9,805 nucleotides of DNA from Acidobacteriota bacterium (GCA_030598165.1 JAUVQL010000015.1:1-9805); one strand, 5' to 3'. Shown: positions 1 through 5,823, counted from the first letter of the stretch. The notes: generated from the letters alone by a model not told the origin. Translations and numbers: made by a program.

Positions 1-1
1 A

Positions 2-139
2 CGCAGGAGGATCATCGACCAAATGTTTGTCTTTACGACTCAGGGGAACAAAGTCATATTAGCAGAAGTCCCCATTCGAAAGGAAGGTTATGACGGCGGA
101 AAACGATCGCGGCCAATCAAACGAGTGCGTTGGCTCTAA
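2..139 (+). CDS. 3' end of an unidentified plus-strand gene, cut by the window edge
   Basis: A frame open from the first bases runs 45 codons to a TAA at 137-139. All three minus-strand frames and the other two plus frames contain stops here, so this is the only open reading. The translated tail is basic and ends in RVRWL, with an alternating hydrophobic stretch (NKVILAEVPIRK) that looks like beta structure. I do not recognise a family. It converges on the DUF1573 gene, with the REP-like pair lying between and across the two 3' ends. It could also be a chance open frame or a gene remnant, since the upstream part is not visible. Confidence 0.4.
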   Translation, partial: RRRIIDQMFVFTTQGNKVILAEVPIRKEGYDGGKRSRPIKRVRWL

Positions 140-222
140 TTGAGGCCACTCACAAACACATTGGGATCAAAGGGTTACACTGAAAGCGACCAGATAAAGG
201 AACCAGTCATCAGGAGACCGAG

Positions 223-299
223 ATTGCCAGGCACAGCCTGGCCTACGATTTATTCTCAGCTTCCAGACGTCAGCCGTAGGCCCGGCTGCGCCGGGCGAT
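223..299. repeat. REPIN-like element: two inverted GTAG-palindrome (REP) units
   Basis: Each half is a GTAG tetranucleotide followed by a perfect 7-bp hairpin with a 3-base loop. The plus-strand copy has GTAG at 276-279 and stem 280-286/290-296 (GCCCGGC, loop TGC). The minus-strand copy has GTAG at 246-243 and stem 226-232/236-242 (GCCAGGC, loop ACA). The halves are inverted copies: 223-247 pairs with 275-299 at 21 of 25 positions plus one G-T, with a 27-base spacer. GTAG plus an imperfect palindrome, in inverted pairs between convergent genes, is the known layout of REP/BIME/REPIN elements mobilised by RAYT (Y1 HUH) transposases. That the copy is mobile or multicopy is inference. A bidirectional terminator is the alternative, but neither side has a convincing T-tract. 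Confidence 0.65.
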
Positions 300-732
300 A
301 AAGGAACTGGGAAGACTTAGGAGGCTCCTCAACGAAGGCCTTGACCTTGACTGTTCGGATTCTCCTTGGATCATTGCTCGCGATCGACACACTCCGCTGA
401 ACGGGACCTTTGTATCTTCTCGTCTCGAAGGTGACCTTCAGATTGGTGCTCTTTCCTGGTTTGACGACTTTCTCCGATGTCAATGCTGCCGTGCAACCAC
501 ACGAGGTAGAGATACGGCTGATAATCAAATCTTCGTCCCCGATGTTCTTAACCACGAATTCCTTGACGAGCTTGAGATTTTGCTGGACATTTCCGAAGTC
601 GTGGGACTCCGGCTGTATCTCGATTCGCGGTCCATTGACAGTACCGCTTTGATGGTTCTTGGTCGCCCCTTGTCCCAGAGCCGTTGCAACCATAAGAGTC
701 GCCAACGCGAATGAGCTCAATAACGTCTTCAT
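256..732 (-). CDS. Exported DUF1573-domain protein, C-terminus encoded by a REP element
   Basis: A 158-residue protein. An N-terminal signal peptide (residues 1 to about 20, MKTLLSSFALATLMVATALG) predicts export. One DUF1573 beta-sandwich domain spans about residues 35-136, with the typical HDFGNV opening and the SCGCTAA signature at 77-83. The domain is common in exported proteins of Gram-negatives and its exact role is not settled. The ATG at 732 is chosen because AAAGGAG lies 7 bases upstream and the signal peptide begins there; a 15-residue longer reading from 777 has neither. The gene follows the 98-residue gene by 53 bases and is probably co-transcribed with it. The last 14 or so residues (YRPAQPGLRLTSGS) are encoded by the REP palindrome and the REPIN spacer, so the natural C-terminus was probably altered. 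Confidence 0.85.
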   Translation of the reverse strand: MKTLLSSFALATLMVATALGQGATKNHQSGTVNGPRIEIQPESHDFGNVQQNLKLVKEFVVKNIGDEDLIISRISTSCGCTAALTSEKVVKPGKSTNLKVTFETRRYKGPVQRSVSIASNDPRRIRTVKVKAFVEEPPKSSQFLYRPAQPGLRLTSGS

Positions 733-785
733 GCCCGCTCCTTTTTCTCGTATCCAACCGATCCGGAACGTACCCACGGTTCCAG

Positions 786-1082
786 TCAGTCGCCGTCTTC
801 GCCCTCTGTGCTCCCAGCCGTACCCGTAAGCTTGTTCATATAGGCCCCGAGCCTTTCGTTCTCATAGGTTACGGTATTCAAGAACAAACTCTCGGTCAGA
901 TACCGTTTCCTGGAGTCATCATCCATTTCATCGACCAGGTGAGTAATCTCGTGCATCATGTCCTCGAATGTTACCTTCAGCTCACGCTTGAGTGTGACCT
1001 CACGATAGAGCGACTCGAGAACATAGAGGAGGTCCCCGTCCAAGGGGATCTCGTGACCGGTGAGCATCTTGACCTTTTTCAT
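786..1082 (-). CDS. 98-residue acidic hypothetical protein
   Basis: The family is not recognised. The protein is highly charged, probably mostly helical, without a signal peptide or membrane segment. It has a basic start (MKKVKML), an acidic centre (HLVDEMDDDSRKR, about 48-60) and an acidic tail (STEGEDGD). The ATG at 1082 is preceded by AGGA at 7-base spacing. A longer frame begins with TTG at 1208, but it has no ribosome-binding site and its extra 42 residues are low-complexity and overlap an intergenic hairpin. The gene lies 148 bases after the STAS gene and 53 bases before the DUF1573 gene. It might act in the sigma/STAS pathway, but only position suggests that. Confidence 0.6.
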   Translation of the reverse strand: MKKVKMLTGHEIPLDGDLLYVLESLYREVTLKRELKVTFEDMMHEITHLVDEMDDDSRKRYLTESLFLNTVTYENERLGAYMNKLTGTAGSTEGEDGD

Positions 1083-1170
1083 CTGTCTGTCCTGATATAG
1101 TCTAGAATCGGTTTCACGGCGTCCCTCCCGGTCAGATGCTGACAAGCCCGTTGCCGCCCACGTGGCGCCT

Positions 1171-1197
1171 CCCTCTACTCGAGAATCCAGCAGAGGG
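1171..1197 (-). other. Intercistronic hairpin between the STAS gene and the 98-aa gene
   Basis: On the minus strand CCCTCTGCT (1197-1189) pairs with AGTAGAGGG (1179-1171) around a 9-base loop, giving nine pairs of which one is G-U in RNA. No T-run follows, so it is not a standard intrinsic terminator. It may be a processing or stability structure separating the sigma/STAS segment from the two downstream genes. Confidence 0.4.
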
Positions 1198-1230
1198 TGA
1201 AAGGACAAAGAGGAACAACCAAGATTTCTC

Positions 1231-1566
1231 TCAAAAGCTCTCTAACGCGCTCTTTTCTTCCCTAAAGATCTCTACCAAATTATGAAGCCCGGTCAAGCTC
1301 ACCATGGTCTCCACCCGCTCTTGAAGTCCCACGAGCTTAACCACACCCGAACGGTCTGCCATCATGCGATAAATATCCATGAGGCAACCAATGGATGCAC
1401 TATCTATGTAGCTTACTTCGGATAGGTCGATGACGAGCTTTGTGGCTCCCGCCTCGATGAGCTCTGAGACCTTGGCGAAAAAGCTACTAAGGATAGGGAA
1501 GACGAGCTTCTCTTCCTTTACTCGGACTACCTTGACGTCACCATTCGACTCAATTTGAAGATTCAT
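1231..1566 (-). CDS. STAS-domain anti-sigma factor antagonist (SpoIIAA/RsbV-like)
   Basis: The 111 residues form a single STAS domain, the usual size for SpoIIAA/RsbV. In partner switching such proteins bind a kinase/anti-sigma factor (RsbW/SpoIIAB type) and free its sigma factor, and phosphorylation of one serine switches them off. The signature ATKLVIDLSEVSYIDSASIGCL (41-62) aligns with the SpoIIAA FMDSSGLG region. Ser56, directly after Asp55, matches the phosphorylated serine, so the protein looks switchable. The ATG lies inside the end of the ECF sigma gene (17-base overlap) with only a weak ribosome-binding site, which suggests translational coupling. No RsbW-type kinase or PP2C phosphatase gene is in the window. 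The usual partner set for a STAS protein is therefore elsewhere, or the protein has a different partner. Confidence 0.9.
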   Translation of the reverse strand: MNLQIESNGDVKVVRVKEEKLVFPILSSFFAKVSELIEAGATKLVIDLSEVSYIDSASIGCLMDIYRMMADRSGVVKLVGLQERVETMVSLTGLHNLVEIFREEKSALESF

Positions 1567-2218
1567 GAGATTTCGCCTGTCGATCCGGATGTTGCTCCCT
1601 AGAAGAGTCTTTGGAAGTAATCGCCACCAAGGCCCGACCCAATTCCAGTCGACCTCGGTTGATCCGACTTTTCACTGTGCCCTCCGGCAGCCCCAACCGA
1701 TATACGATTTCTTGATATGTGAGACCGTGAATGTCCCGAAGCACGACAGCTTCCCGAAGCTTGATGGGCAGAGTTTGAAGTGCCCGGGACAACAACTGAC
1801 GATTATCACGTGCCTCTAGTAAACGATGTGGATCGAAGCGTGGCGACGCATAGTTTTCTAAACTTACCTCCCTGTCGACCAACGCCTCTCTTTCTCTCCT
1901 ACCGCTTCGATAACGATCGATACAATGATTCCGGCTCACTGAGTAAAGCCAGGTGCCCAGGTCCGCTTCGCGGTCGAATCGATCCAGAGAGCGGAAAACT
2001 CTCAAGAAAATCTCCTGGGCCAAGTCTTCGGCTTCTTCATACTTGCCCGTAAACTTATACGCCACTCCGAAGACTCTGCGACGATATCGGCGTACAATCT
2101 CTTCCCACGCCACCTCCTTTTCGGCCTGGGGCCCGTCAGAAAGGCATCGCTCAATGAGTTCGCGATCCTCTAGCCGGGAAAGGTGTTTCTCGTCCAGTTG
2201 CTTTCCCTTTGCCTGCAC
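1550..2218 (-). CDS. ECF-type RNA polymerase sigma factor (sigma-70 family)
   Basis: A 222-residue sigma factor with only regions 2 and 4. Region 2 (about 40-105) includes GKYEEAEDLAQEIFLRVFR, which binds core polymerase, and DLGTWLYSVSRNHCIDRYR, which contacts the -10 element. Region 4 (about 142-195) carries the helix-turn-helix LTYQEIVYRLGLPEGTVKSRINRGR, which contacts the -35 element. It starts with GTG; no in-frame ATG lies at the N-terminus, and GGAG about 11 bases upstream is a distant ribosome-binding site. Residues 1-35 and the polar tail after 200 lie outside the conserved regions. Its 3' end overlaps the STAS gene. ECF factors normally have a membrane anti-sigma factor next door; none is seen here. 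A leader of about 180 bases and a candidate promoter lie upstream. Confidence 0.93.
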   Translation of the reverse strand: MQAKGKQLDEKHLSRLEDRELIERCLSDGPQAEKEVAWEEIVRRYRRRVFGVAYKFTGKYEEAEDLAQEIFLRVFRSLDRFDREADLGTWLYSVSRNHCIDRYRSGRREREALVDREVSLENYASPRFDPHRLLEARDNRQLLSRALQTLPIKLREAVVLRDIHGLTYQEIVYRLGLPEGTVKSRINRGRLELGRALVAITSKDSSREQHPDRQAKSHESSN

Positions 2219-2317
2219 AGATCTTGTGTCTCCATTACGTGGAGCTCCTACAAGTTGAATCGACGCACTTCCTTACGCCCGGACCGCGATAGTCCCCGTC
2301 GAGCGCTACAAGAGTCG

Positions 2318-2350
2318 TGAGGGGATGGCCAACGGGCGTACGACCCCTCA
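2318..2350 (-). promoter_or_regulatory. Inverted repeat in the predicted 5' leader of the sigma/STAS mRNA
   Basis: TGAGGGG (2318-2324) and CCCCTCA (2344-2350) are perfect inverted arms 19 bases apart. They lie between the candidate promoter and the sigma gene. They could be an operator or a leader hairpin; nothing else in the sequence decides. Confidence 0.3.
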
Positions 2351-2406
2351 TATTTGTTCTTGCTTTCGGTGAGGGCTACTGTTACACCTGGGCAATAAAT
2401 ACACCC

Positions 2407-2435
2407 AATATAAGTATTCTATCCTCGATCCCCAA
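2407..2435 (-). promoter_or_regulatory. Candidate sigma-70 promoter for the sigma/STAS genes
   Basis: On the minus strand TTGGGG (2435-2430) and TATATT (2412-2407) are separated by exactly 17 bases. The -35 is partial and the -10 matches 5 of 6. A start near 2400 would give a leader of about 180 bases before the GTG. Confidence 0.4.
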
Positions 2436-2471
2436 CGAATTAAAGCTCGGCATGGATGGGGAGGAGGTATC

Positions 2472-2517
2472 AGGAGTTAGGAATTCAAGAAATCAGGAAC
2501 TCAGGAATTCAGGAATA
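2472..2517. repeat. Degenerate 8-bp tandem array (AGGAATTC-type), inverted arm
   Basis: Four 8-base units at 2479-2510 (AGGAATTC, AAGAAATC, AGGAACTC, AGGAATTC) have partial units on both sides. In reverse complement the unit is GAATTCCT, the same consensus as the array at 2563-2594, so the two are inverted copies. Confidence 0.75.
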
Positions 2518-2594
2518 AAGCCCCGAGACGGCCTTCAGTCTGCCGCCGTCCTACTAATTAATGAATTCTTGAATTCTTGAGTTCTTGAATTCTT
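2479..2594. other. Long inverted repeat formed by the two octamer arrays, with a nested hairpin
   Basis: Positions 2479-2511 pair with 2562-2594. In plus-strand RNA 28 of 33 positions are Watson-Crick, three are G-U and two are mismatches. In minus-strand RNA 29 of 33 can pair. The 50-base loop contains GACGGC/GCCGTC (2527-2532/2545-2550). It starts 7 bases after the S1/P1-like gene, so it may end or protect that mRNA, although no uridine run is present. Confidence 0.5.
2563..2594. repeat. 8-bp tandem array GAATTCTT, four copies
   Basis: Units are GAATTCTT (2563-2570), GAATTCTT (2571-2578), GAGTTCTT (2579-2586) and GAATTCTT (2587-2594). The period is exactly 8. The array begins 7 bases beyond the stop codon of the S1/P1-like gene and recurs as GAGTTCTT near 9724. 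Confidence 0.85.
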
Positions 2595-2600
2595 ACTGAG

Positions 2601-3419
2601 TCACTTCTTCGGTAGTTCCGGCTTTCCAGCTTTCACCCAAGCCGTATACCAATAGCTGGAGATATCACGTGACAGGCTCTGAAGAAGCTGACTGAGAATG
2701 ACATTGGCTCGGAGCCACAGGCCTTCGTAATAGAACCGGTCGTAGCTCTGAACACCCATGCGGGCAATGTAGTCGTGCAACAGGATGTTGTCGACCCAGA
2801 TGTAGGCTCTCCGCGGTATGTTGAAAACATACTCTGATGGACGGTCCAAGAAAACCGCGTCGACGTTATCGAATTTAAGCTTTTCGCCATACACTTCCAG
2901 CAACCGCTCATCGAATCGCTCTCGCATCCCCGCTTGATCGATCGGCTCACCGTCGCCGTATTTGGAGACGTTGACGGGATTGTGCAATTCTCCCACCATA
3001 TAGGCAAGCTCAGCCGAGAGGTTCTCTATGGATTCCACATCGACCTCTCTGAAGGCTTCAATGAGCTTCTCATAAGTTTCGACCAGCCTCCAGGGAAGGT
3101 CCCCGGACTCTTTGAGCGCCTCCTCGCCGTATCTTCTCACGGCCAGTTCCCAATCCTCGGGAACGTCGTCAAAAGGGAACTCTTCGAGACGGTCGATCTC
3201 GAAAGTCAACCGTTGTCCCATTCGAATGGGATCTGTGATGAGATCGAATAGCACGGCTTCCCGTTGTTCGTAGAACTTCTTGATTTGTTTGGGCAATCCG
3301 TCGATGGCTTTTTCGAGAACCTTACGCCCCGCCGAGTCATCCCAGGCAAGCGACCCGCTTGCCCATCCAAACGATAGGACGACTAACGCCCCAACTAGAA
3401 AGATTCGCCTCAGCATCAT
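2601..3419 (-). CDS. Secreted protein resembling S1/P1 nuclease / zinc phospholipase C, metal site degenerate
   Basis: 272 residues. A signal peptide (1-25, ending GSLA) would leave Trp26 as the new N-terminus. In the S1/P1 nuclease and zinc phospholipase C fold the mature protein begins with a Trp whose amino group binds zinc. Residues 138-152 (LAYMVGELHNPVNVS) resemble the family motif HxxGDxHQPLH. The ligand positions are changed, however: first His to Tyr140, Asp to Glu144, last His to Asn150, with His146 kept. The body is largely helical and the C-terminus (SSYWYTAWVKAGKPELP, 254-270) also recalls this fold. If the homology is right the protein is exported and probably not a normal trinuclear-zinc enzyme. 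The ATG at 3419 has GAGGAG six bases upstream. It is separately promoted and lies 87 bases after comF. The family assignment is moderate; the secreted nature is firmer. Confidence 0.75.
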   Translation of the reverse strand: MMLRRIFLVGALVVLSFGWASGSLAWDDSAGRKVLEKAIDGLPKQIKKFYEQREAVLFDLITDPIRMGQRLTFEIDRLEEFPFDDVPEDWELAVRRYGEEALKESGDLPWRLVETYEKLIEAFREVDVESIENLSAELAYMVGELHNPVNVSKYGDGEPIDQAGMRERFDERLLEVYGEKLKFDNVDAVFLDRPSEYVFNIPRRAYIWVDNILLHDYIARMGVQSYDRFYYEGLWLRANVILSQLLQSLSRDISSYWYTAWVKAGKPELPKK

Positions 3420-3466
3420 CTGTTTCTCCTCAATTCGCCTTTGTCCGCCCCCAAAAACAGGTTTCT

Positions 3467-3495
3467 ATTTTAGTCCGCCTTCGACAGGTGATCAA
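3467..3495 (-). promoter_or_regulatory. Sigma-70 promoter for the S1/P1-like gene
   Basis: Minus strand: TTGATC (3495-3490), a 17-base spacer, then TAAAAT (3472-3467), matching 4 of 6 and 5 of 6 to consensus. It starts about 12 bases after the comF stop, giving a leader of about 40 bases. The gene can thus be expressed independently of the cluster upstream. Confidence 0.6.
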
Positions 3496-3506
3496 AGAGC
3501 GCCGTC

Positions 3507-4286
3507 TCAAATCGCCCTTGCCGCTGTCAGGACGTCGACCGTCTTTATACCTCCTATCAGTAACACCCGAGCGCAAGCCTCAGCGGTGGCTCCAGTCGTC
3601 AGGACGTCGTCCACCAGGAGGATTCGGCGACCCTCGAGAGAGGGCGGAACTCGTGCCTCGTAAGCTCCAGCCGCATTCGCCCACCGGGCTCCCACACCGA
3701 GCTCTGATTGAGGGCGCCGCTCCTGGGTTTTGAACAGAACGCGCGCGCGCATCGGAACCCCTAGAGAAGCGGCGACCGATCGAGCAATGAGCTCTGCCTG
3801 GTTGTACCCCCTCCGGCGTCGTCGCTTACGGTGAAGCGGCACAGGCACCACGGCCGCTGGAGTCGTCAGATCTCCGGAACGGACACATCGCTCATAGGCT
3901 AATCGTCCCAGAGGTGTGGCGAGACGAGGGCGCCCTCCGAATTTGAGCCGGAGTAGGCTTTCCCTGAGATTGCCACGATAAGGTCCCGCTGCTCTTGCCA
4001 AGCGAAACCGCCTTCGCCGCAGCATCCGACAAGGACCACACACACCGGGAGCTACACCTTTTTTGTAGGGTAGACCGCATCGAGGGCAGTACGGAGAATG
4101 GATGGATGGGAGCTTCTGAAGGCAGTCGTTACATATCGGCCCAACTAGGGGCTTTTCGACATCGCCGTCGCAAAGGACACAACGGGCCGGCAATGTGAAA
4201 GCGACCAGCCCTCCGATCCCCTTCTGGAGAGCAAAAGCCACCCAGCGGGCCATCCCATCCAAATGCATGAGTCGAGCAAACCACAC
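3507..4286 (-). CDS. comF: ComF-family phosphoribosyltransferase-like protein
   Basis: About 259 residues in ComF layout. An N-terminal cysteine-rich zinc-binding part has pairs C36/C39, C52/C55, C67/C70 and C83/C86. A type I phosphoribosyltransferase domain follows, with VVPVPLHRKRRRRRGYNQAELIA (146-168) and the PRPP-binding loop ILLVDDVLTTGAT (222-234). ComF proteins are needed for natural transformation in several bacteria (ComFC in Gram-positives, ComF/GntX in proteobacteria); a cytosolic role in handling incoming single-stranded DNA is the accepted view, with enzymology unclear. The start is uncertain: GTG at 4286, ATG at 4268 or ATG at 4253. The last has a GGATGGG just upstream and gives the usual short lead into the first cysteine pair. 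It lies 86 bases after the LapA-LapB gene. Confidence 0.92.
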   Translation of the reverse strand: MWFARLMHLDGMARWVAFALQKGIGGLVAFTLPARCVLCDGDVEKPLVGPICNDCLQKLPSIHSPYCPRCGLPYKKGVAPGVCGPCRMLRRRRFRLARAAGPYRGNLRESLLRLKFGGRPRLATPLGRLAYERCVRSGDLTTPAAVVPVPLHRKRRRRRGYNQAELIARSVAASLGVPMRARVLFKTQERRPQSELGVGARWANAAGAYEARVPPSLEGRRILLVDDVLTTGATAEACARVLLIGGIKTVDVLTAARAI

Positions 4287-4372
4287 CCGTTTTCCGACAA
4301 ACGAATCTCATCGTAAGGGGTGGCTTATGAGGGACATCCCGTCAGGACCCGAGACTCAACACCGCATCAGAT

Positions 4373-5737
4373 TCAAGGAATGGACCAAGTCGGTGACGGT
4401 CGGATTGCCGGGACCGGTGTCGGTGCCGCTCCGACATCGAGAATCACGGTGTTCCAACGTCTGCATGCGTCGCATTGAGCCGGCCATTCGCCGTAGCGTT
4501 TTCCACAGGAACTGCAAGCGTAGTCTGTCATCAACCCGCCGACCTCACCAAGAACGGTTTTGTTCTTGGCGACAGCGCCTTGCAAGTCTCCTTTGTTCTC
4601 CAGTATCCGGGCGATATAGACATGGAGCGCGGGAAGACCGCTTACCGAGTCTTCTATCAACCGGAACTCATTCAAAGCAGCATCGAGCATGAAGAGACGA
4701 TAGTAGAGCTTGCCGAGGCAGTAGCGTAACGGCGCCTCGTTTTCGGAGAGCATGATAGCTTGCTTCCACACACCGATAGCTTCGTCAGGTTGGTCGACCT
4801 TCAGATAATAGTGTTGTATGGCGCTCAATAACTCCGTGGACCCGGTCGATTCGTGGCCTCGCCGCCACGTGGCCAAGCCTTCTTCGGTCTCGCCGACCTC
4901 CAGATAGGCTTCACCTAGTTTCACATAAGCGGGAACGAAACTATCATCTCGCTTAATCACGGAATTGAGTGACTGAATAGCGTCCTTGATCTCTCCCCGG
5001 GCCAGCTGATCCCTTCCGCGCTCGAAGCGAATACCCAGAGCCGTCGCCCCAGCAAGCTCTTTCTCCTCAGACAAGGTCACCATCTTCTCAATTTTGGCTT
5101 GAAGCTCGTCAGCATTCTTCCAATCACCTTGCCGGATCTTGAGATCCCGCAATTTACGGTGACCGGAAACGGTGGACTTCGGGCCGAGATCGATGATGCG
5201 TTTCAAGGCCGACTCCGCTCGGGATTCGTCTCCAACGTCGATGTACACATCCGAGAGGCTGTACAGTGCGACAAGGTTATCCGGCGCCAATCTGGCAGCT
5301 TTCTCCAATGGCCCGGCTGCGTCGCGATATCGCTGCAACGCGCGAAGGCTGTCGCCGCGCTTGATCAAGGCATTCACATGGTCGGAATCACGGCTCAGAA
5401 CTTCATCGAAACATTTGAGGGCTTGCTCATGACGGTCGTTCACCATGTCATCTAAACCGCGGAGGAACAGGTCTTCGGTTTTCTCGTGAGCGCGATGCAA
5501 TTGTCGCTGCCTCCAGTTCCTCGCAAACCGGCGGGCGCCTCCCGCGATATCGAAAAAGAGGATCAATGCAGCCCCAGCGCCAAAAGCGGCCAAAAGGATG
5601 GCCCACAACTCCACAGTGACGGGTCCGAGAAAGGCAAGCCGCGCCTCCACCGGAGTTTGGTTGTTCTTGATGGTGGCGACCACGAACCACACAAAAGCAA
5701 AGACTAGCAGCAGACTTAGAAGTGTTTTAGCTCGCAT
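4373..5737 (-). CDS. lapB: LapA-LapB-like fusion: membrane-anchored TPR protein with C-terminal rubredoxin-type metal site
   Basis: 454 residues. Residues 1-80 have two hydrophobic segments (about 5-22 and 40-63) flanking NNQTPVEARLAFLGPVTVELW, the pattern of LapA (DUF1049). Residues 85-390 are TPR repeats, for example HEQALKCFDEVLSRDSDHVNALIKRGDSL and AYVKLGEAYLEVGETEEGLATWRRG. The C-terminus carries CSSCGKRYGEWPAQCDAC (C408, C411, C422, C425), the rubredoxin-type module of LapB/YciM. In E. coli LapA and LapB are separate neighbouring genes; LapB controls lipopolysaccharide synthesis through FtsH-dependent turnover of LpxC. Here both appear in one chain, facing the cytoplasm if topology is conserved. 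The last 20 or so residues are proline-rich and outside the module. AGGA lies 7 bases before the ATG. A 9-bp hairpin sits just upstream. Confidence 0.88.
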   Translation of the reverse strand: MRAKTLLSLLLVFAFVWFVVATIKNNQTPVEARLAFLGPVTVELWAILLAAFGAGAALILFFDIAGGARRFARNWRQRQLHRAHEKTEDLFLRGLDDMVNDRHEQALKCFDEVLSRDSDHVNALIKRGDSLRALQRYRDAAGPLEKAARLAPDNLVALYSLSDVYIDVGDESRAESALKRIIDLGPKSTVSGHRKLRDLKIRQGDWKNADELQAKIEKMVTLSEEKELAGATALGIRFERGRDQLARGEIKDAIQSLNSVIKRDDSFVPAYVKLGEAYLEVGETEEGLATWRRGHESTGSTELLSAIQHYYLKVDQPDEAIGVWKQAIMLSENEAPLRYCLGKLYYRLFMLDAALNEFRLIEDSVSGLPALHVYIARILENKGDLQGAVAKNKTVLGEVGGLMTDYACSSCGKRYGEWPAQCDACRRWNTVILDVGAAPTPVPAIRPSPTWSIP

Positions 5738-5753
5738 CTTTGGTTCCTAGCAG

Positions 5754-5779
5754 TGGCAGGAGCCGGTTACCTCCTGCCA
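5754..5779 (-). promoter_or_regulatory. Perfect 9-bp stem-loop in front of the LapA-LapB gene
   Basis: TGGCAGGAG (5754-5762) and CTCCTGCCA (5771-5779) form a perfect stem with an 8-base loop, 16 bases before the ATG. No T-run follows on either strand, so it is not a simple terminator. It could be an operator dyad or a leader structure affecting translation. Confidence 0.5.
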
Positions 5780-5823
5780 AGGAAATCTCAAATTGTCCAA
5801 CCGATCATGCCTCTTTTTGCGCC

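Larger units (their letters stand above)
2219..2600. other. 382-base gene-free region between the sigma factor and the S1/P1-like gene
   Basis: No convincing gene is found here on either strand. Starting from the 3' end of the S1/P1-like gene and moving toward the sigma gene, it holds a four-copy octamer array, a GC-rich hairpin (2527-2532/2545-2550), an inverted octamer array, a candidate sigma-70 promoter (2407-2435) and a 7-bp inverted repeat (2318-2324/2344-2350). The last of these lies in the predicted leader of the sigma mRNA and could be an operator or RNA hairpin. Confidence 0.7.

Noticed and set aside
733..777. Longer start for the DUF1573 protein at 777
   Set aside because: It would put 15 polar residues before a clear signal peptide and ignores the AAAGGAG site in front of 732.
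1083..1208. N-terminal extension of the 98-residue protein from a TTG at 1208
   Set aside because: No ribosome-binding site, low-complexity residues, and it crosses an intergenic hairpin; the ATG at 1082 has a good site.
2317..2580. Plus-strand open frame of 87 codons in the gene-free region
   Set aside because: It is built partly from octamer repeats and hairpins, lacks family resemblance and opposes the candidate promoter and all neighbouring genes.
2472..2594. Possible CRISPR array
   Set aside because: The period is 8 bases with no spacers, and no cas genes are nearby; this is a short tandem repeat.
3739..3751. Alternating CG run that could form Z-DNA
   Set aside because: It is short and explained by Arg-Ala-Arg-Val codons within comF.
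5754..5779. Sigma-54 promoter (TGGCA start) in front of the LapA-LapB gene
   Set aside because: The GG-N10-GC spacing fails on the minus strand; TGGCA here is just part of the dyad.
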